Source: Algoriphagus sp. (GTDB lineage: Bacteria > Bacteroidota > Bacteroidia > Cytophagales > Cyclobacteriaceae). From it: DNA of 64,000 bases. A model generated the notes under the pieces. It was not told the DNA's origin. It made no database searches and was given only the letters and a program-made list of their open reading frames with translations. Each line of letters starts with the position of its first letter. Positions within the stretch are counted from its first letter, which is position 1. Made by a program: the position numbers and the translations under genes. Below, piece after piece: positions 61,310 to 64,000 of the stretch. The DNA lies in assembly GCA_029945945.1 (NCBI GenBank), contig JAQSDM010000011.1, forward strand, positions 372,001-436,000, read 5' to 3'.

Positions 61310-61341
61310 AAAAAAAGAGGCTTTACATAATAAAGCCTCTT
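61309..61341 (-). terminator. terminator of the SprB-PorP pair, abutting the photolyase start
   Basis: Perfect 11-bp arms AAGAGGCTTTA / TAAAGCCTCTT with a 5-nt loop. On the minus strand the hairpin is followed by a U-run that ends at the photolyase ATG. Confidence 0.85.
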
Positions 61342-61363
61342 AATCTATCCTTTGTTTATGAAA

Positions 61364-62389
61364 TTAATATTTGAAGCAAGGCATAGAAGATTTTCTGCCC
61401 GCCCCTTTAGCATTTCCAGCAAGAAAACTATAGCGTAGGCTGATTTCGTGAGCTCCGCCAGTATTGGCATTTCCCAGGGATGACATGGTGAAATCGTGGC
61501 TGTAACCAATATCAAGACCAGTTCCCAAAGAAATCCCAACCAATGCGATGATTGATTCGTGGTTGGGTTGCTCCAATGAAGTCACCGGAATACCACGATA
61601 CCAAACTCCAAGTACAATCGGCTGAAGATTAATCTGAGCTCCCATATCCAGCTGGGAAAAAGATGCCTGGTTTTTATAATTGAACGCAAGGGTTAATTCC
61701 CGTGTGCCGGTTTTTTGATTAAAAAATTCCTTGGAGGTACCTCCCGAAAGGTCAAACTTAACCCCGCCATGAGCGGATAATTTCAAAGGCAACTGACTCA
61801 TCTGACCTTCTACAAATGAAGTATTGGGCTGAGTTAGATGATGACCGGAAAGTCCAAACCAAACATTCTCATTGTGATAGAGCATTCCGAAACTATAATC
61901 CATGAATTGGTGACGGACATCCTGACTTAAATTTTCTCCGCTGAAATCTCCTATTGCTCCGGTCTGACCATCGATTTGACTTCCAAAAATCATATCTCCA
62001 AAATAAGCATCACGATCCATGTAGCTCACTTGTCCTCCCATTCTCAGAAAAGAGCGGAATCCCAATCTCAATCTGTAAGCATAAGTGACTCCAATTTCTG
62101 AAACACTCAGGCTTGCCATGCTTTGTTCAGATCGGTTAAAAATTAACCCAACCCCACTGTTTGCATTGAACATGTAATGATCGATGTAAGCAGAATACGA
62201 CCGGAAGGACTGATCCAATCCTGGCCATTGATTTCGGTAGTTGACGCCGATTCGAGTCATTTCCGAAGATCCTGTCAAGGCTGGATTTAGATACAATGGT
62301 GCTGCATAAAACTGTGAATACTGCACATCCTGAGCCTTTAAGCTCATAGATACAAATACAAAAGTGATCAGGGTAAAGATTTTTTTCAT
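61364..62389 (-). CDS. PorP/SprF family type IX secretion outer membrane protein
   Basis: The 341-aa protein has a signal peptide (MKKIFTLITFVFVSMSLKAQ) and is the PorP/SprF family beta-barrel: DVQYSQFYAAPLYLNPALTGS, RIGVNYRNQWPGLDQSFRSYSAYIDHY, GLIFNRSEQ, SVSEIGVTYAYRL, LLYHN..., and the C-terminal GLDIGYSHDFTMSSLGN and GGAHEISLRYSF. PorP/SprF proteins help T9SS clients reach the surface and anchor them. It follows the SprB-repeat gene by 3 bp, the same arrangement as sprB-sprF in Flavobacterium johnsoniae. They are very likely partners. Confidence 0.93.
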   Translation of the reverse strand: MKKIFTLITFVFVSMSLKAQDVQYSQFYAAPLYLNPALTGSSEMTRIGVNYRNQWPGLDQSFRSYSAYIDHYMFNANSGVGLIFNRSEQSMASLSVSEIGVTYAYRLRLGFRSFLRMGGQVSYMDRDAYFGDMIFGSQIDGQTGAIGDFSGENLSQDVRHQFMDYSFGMLYHNENVWFGLSGHHLTQPNTSFVEGQMSQLPLKLSAHGGVKFDLSGGTSKEFFNQKTGTRELTLAFNYKNQASFSQLDMGAQINLQPIVLGVWYRGIPVTSLEQPNHESIIALVGISLGTGLDIGYSHDFTMSSLGNANTGGAHEISLRYSFLAGNAKGAGRKSSMPCFKY

Positions 62390-62392
62390 AAT

Positions 62393-64000
62393 CTATCTGA
62401 TAAGAGTGATTCCTCCATTGCGGTCGAAGACCTGCCCATCACGGGAACTGTAGGTGATTTTGTACAAATAATTACCGGCAGGTAGTGCCTGACCACGGTA
62501 GGTTCCATCCCAGCCTTTACTTTCGGCATTGGAAACGGCATATATTCTTTCTCCCCAGGTATTGAAAATATCCATCGAGAAAGAGGAGACTGCTCTGATT
62601 TTCGGGAAAAATGCATCATTCAAGCCATCACCATTTGGAGTGAAAGCATTTGGGATGACTACTAGATCCATTGGATTATTGACCGTTACTGTATTCTTCT
62701 CCACGCTCGAGCATCCATAGATATCATATGCCGTAAGCGATACCTCAAATGTGCCTGGCTTTTCGAAAATGTGAATTGGATCCTTGTCACTTGACTCATT
62801 ACCATCTCCAAACTCCCACTCCCAAGCAATAAATTCTTCAGAAATTACACTTTCAAAGATGATCTCTTCGTCCACCTGCACTTCAGGTTCATTGGATATT
62901 TCAAGTTTTCTATAGTCGAAATCCAATCTTCCTCCTTGAGTATTCTGTGAAGGAAAATCAACCCTTGCCTCAGTTTCCACTGCACAACCTGAAGCATCAG
63001 TCACTGTTACTTTGAAAGTACCTGAATGGAAAAAGTTGATTTCGCGGGCATCTTTGTCACCGTTACTCCACGTGATTTTGTAGGGCTCTTTGCCGCCATG
63101 TATAGAAACCCAGGCAACTCCGGTCACTGATCCCTCTGCACAATCAACATCCAAAGTGGATTCGATTCTTGCTGACAAAGGGCTTGGCTCTGAAATTGAA
63201 ATTGATTTATTAACCTCGCACCCGGATTCGTCTTTGATTTGGATTGTGTAGGTTCCGGCTTTAAGATCTTTTCTGCTTAAAGAAGAAAGTATTCCATCTG
63301 ACCATTTTACAGTAACCTGACCTTTGGCACCGTTTACACCAAGGTTAATAAAACCATCAGTTGCTCCCGAGCACGAAACTCCTTTGCTTTCTAACAATTC
63401 TACTTCAAGTGAAGAATGGGTACCCAAAGTGAATTGCTCCTGTACAAAACATCCGGATGCATCAGTGACTTTAACATCGTATGAACCGGAGATTAAATTT
63501 TTTGCTACAGATCCTGTTTGCCCATCACTCCATATATAAGTGTATGGAGCTTTTCCCCCTTTGACACTTAGTTCGATTTGTCCATTGGAATTTCCTACAC
63601 AGCTCGCTTCGGTGATTTTTGATTCCAAAGTCAACGCCACGGCTTCACCTACTTTATAAGAAGCTTGGAAGGAGCAACCTTTTTGGTCTTTTACCAAAAC
63701 CTCATACGTTCCGGAAGCTATACCTGTAAGATCTTTACTTGTTGCGCCATTGCTCCAGCTGTAAGTGTAAGGAGCAACACCACCTGAAACATTCAGGGAA
63801 ATTTTGCCATCCTTTTGCCCAGAGCAGCTTAGATCCTGAATTGATTCGGCGACTGTCATTCCCTCAGCGGCAGACTTTATTTCGAAAGAGACAGATACAT
63901 CACAATTAAACTTGTCTGCTACTGTGACAGTGTAAGTTCCTGGCTTAAGGTTTTTCGCTTCCCAGGAATCTTCAAGCCCATGGCTCCATGTTACTTTGTA
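62393..64000 (-). CDS. SprB-repeat T9SS type B secreted protein (5' end beyond the window)
   Basis: The frame is open to base 64000, so the N-terminus lies outside. Visible: one partial and four full SprB repeats of about 75-80 residues, with Cys-x-[GS]...DG.I.L.V.GG..PY.Y.WS.G....L..G.Y.V.V.D..GC (WSNGATS, WSDGQTG, WSDGILS, WSNGDKD). A PKD domain follows (EEIIFESVISEEFIAWEWEFGDGN), and the C-terminal gliding-motility-associated type B sorting domain IPNAFTPNGDGLNDAFFP ends at GGITLIR. It is a surface adhesin-like protein, like SprB of gliding bacteria. The internal ATG at 63857-63859 is not a start. The PorP/SprF gene follows 3 bp downstream. Confidence 0.9.
   Translation of the reverse strand, partial: YKVTWSHGLEDSWEAKNLKPGTYTVTVADKFNCDVSVSFEIKSAAEGMTVAESIQDLSCSGQKDGKISLNVSGGVAPYTYSWSNGATSKDLTGIASGTYEVLVKDQKGCSFQASYKVGEAVALTLESKITEASCVGNSNGQIELSVKGGKAPYTYIWSDGQTGSVAKNLISGSYDVKVTDASGCFVQEQFTLGTHSSLEVELLESKGVSCSGATDGFINLGVNGAKGQVTVKWSDGILSSLSRKDLKAGTYTIQIKDESGCEVNKSISISEPSPLSARIESTLDVDCAEGSVTGVAWVSIHGGKEPYKITWSNGDKDAREINFFHSGTFKVTVTDASGCAVETEARVDFPSQNTQGGRLDFDYRKLEISNEPEVQVDEEIIFESVISEEFIAWEWEFGDGNESSDKDPIHIFEKPGTFEVSLTAYDIYGCSSVEKNTVTVNNPMDLVVIPNAFTPNGDGLNDAFFPKIRAVSSFSMDIFNTWGERIYAVSNAESKGWDGTYRGQALPAGNYLYKITYSSRDGQVFDRNGGITLIR

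Noticed and set aside
1-64000. tRNA, rRNA or insertion sequence in the window
   Set aside because: I looked through the intergenic regions and saw no cloverleaf, rRNA core or transposase; very short or degenerate ones could escape reading by eye.

Overview
The window looks like a chromosomal segment of a Bacteroidota bacterium, most likely order Cytophagales (Cyclobacteriaceae/Algoriphagus-like, by inference). The evidence is a SusC/SusD pair, type IX secretion sorting domains of both common types, a PorP/SprF outer membrane protein beside a SprB-repeat protein, lipoproteins with Asp/Asn-rich residues after the lipid Cys, DUF4270 and VCBS/ASPIC proteins, an archaeal-type GlmM, a GGGP synthase, and promoters with the Bacteroidota -7 box TAnnTTTG. 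Base composition is moderately AT-rich and even. I saw no rRNA, tRNA, insertion sequence, prophage or CRISPR array.

Layout. 1-7 kb: housekeeping genes (RidA, MazG, GlmM, cysteine desulfurase, Rieske protein, CsaA) and a HisA-like protein that lacks the first catalytic Asp. 7.1-19.9 kb: a seven-gene minus-strand cassette in which every product carries an export signal: SusC, SusD, VCBS/ASPIC, SUMF1-fold, Tat-exported Gfo/Idh/MocA oxidoreductase, Tat-exported Hyi-like isomerase, and a YCF48 lipoprotein. It contains no glycoside hydrolase. 20-30 kb: DUF3365 haem lipoprotein, a T9SS-secreted YCF48 protein, GNAT, RF1, a decayed Kazal-type inhibitor gene, GlmS, DUF4270 and a stand-alone GT5 N-domain protein. 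30-45 kb: panC-panD-flippase, zinc metallopeptidase, acyl-CoA dehydrogenase, AraC regulator, GGGP synthase, two small membrane proteins, a YkgJ-type cluster protein, LOG protein, lytic transglycosylase, UvrA, and a LytS/LytTR histidine kinase system with a second LytTR regulator.

45-64 kb: an approximately 500-bp gene-poor stretch, PIN-PhoH, SNF2 helicase, LspA and IleS. Upstream of IleS lies a structured dispersed element. Next comes a DUF4172-Fic-wHTH protein whose start region carries six half-sites, alternately inverted and spaced exactly 22 bp. Then follow a membrane protein, an NTF2-like protein, a divergent M28 peptidase / TolB-like pair, an FeS photolyase, and the PorP/SprF plus SprB-repeat pair, which runs off the right edge.

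The strongest candidates for something new are the periodic operator array at the fic gene, the all-exported SusCD/oxidoreductase/isomerase cassette, the HisA paralogue with Trp in place of the catalytic Asp, the Kazal pseudogene with stops at two likely Tyr positions, and the structured repeat in the putative ileS leader.
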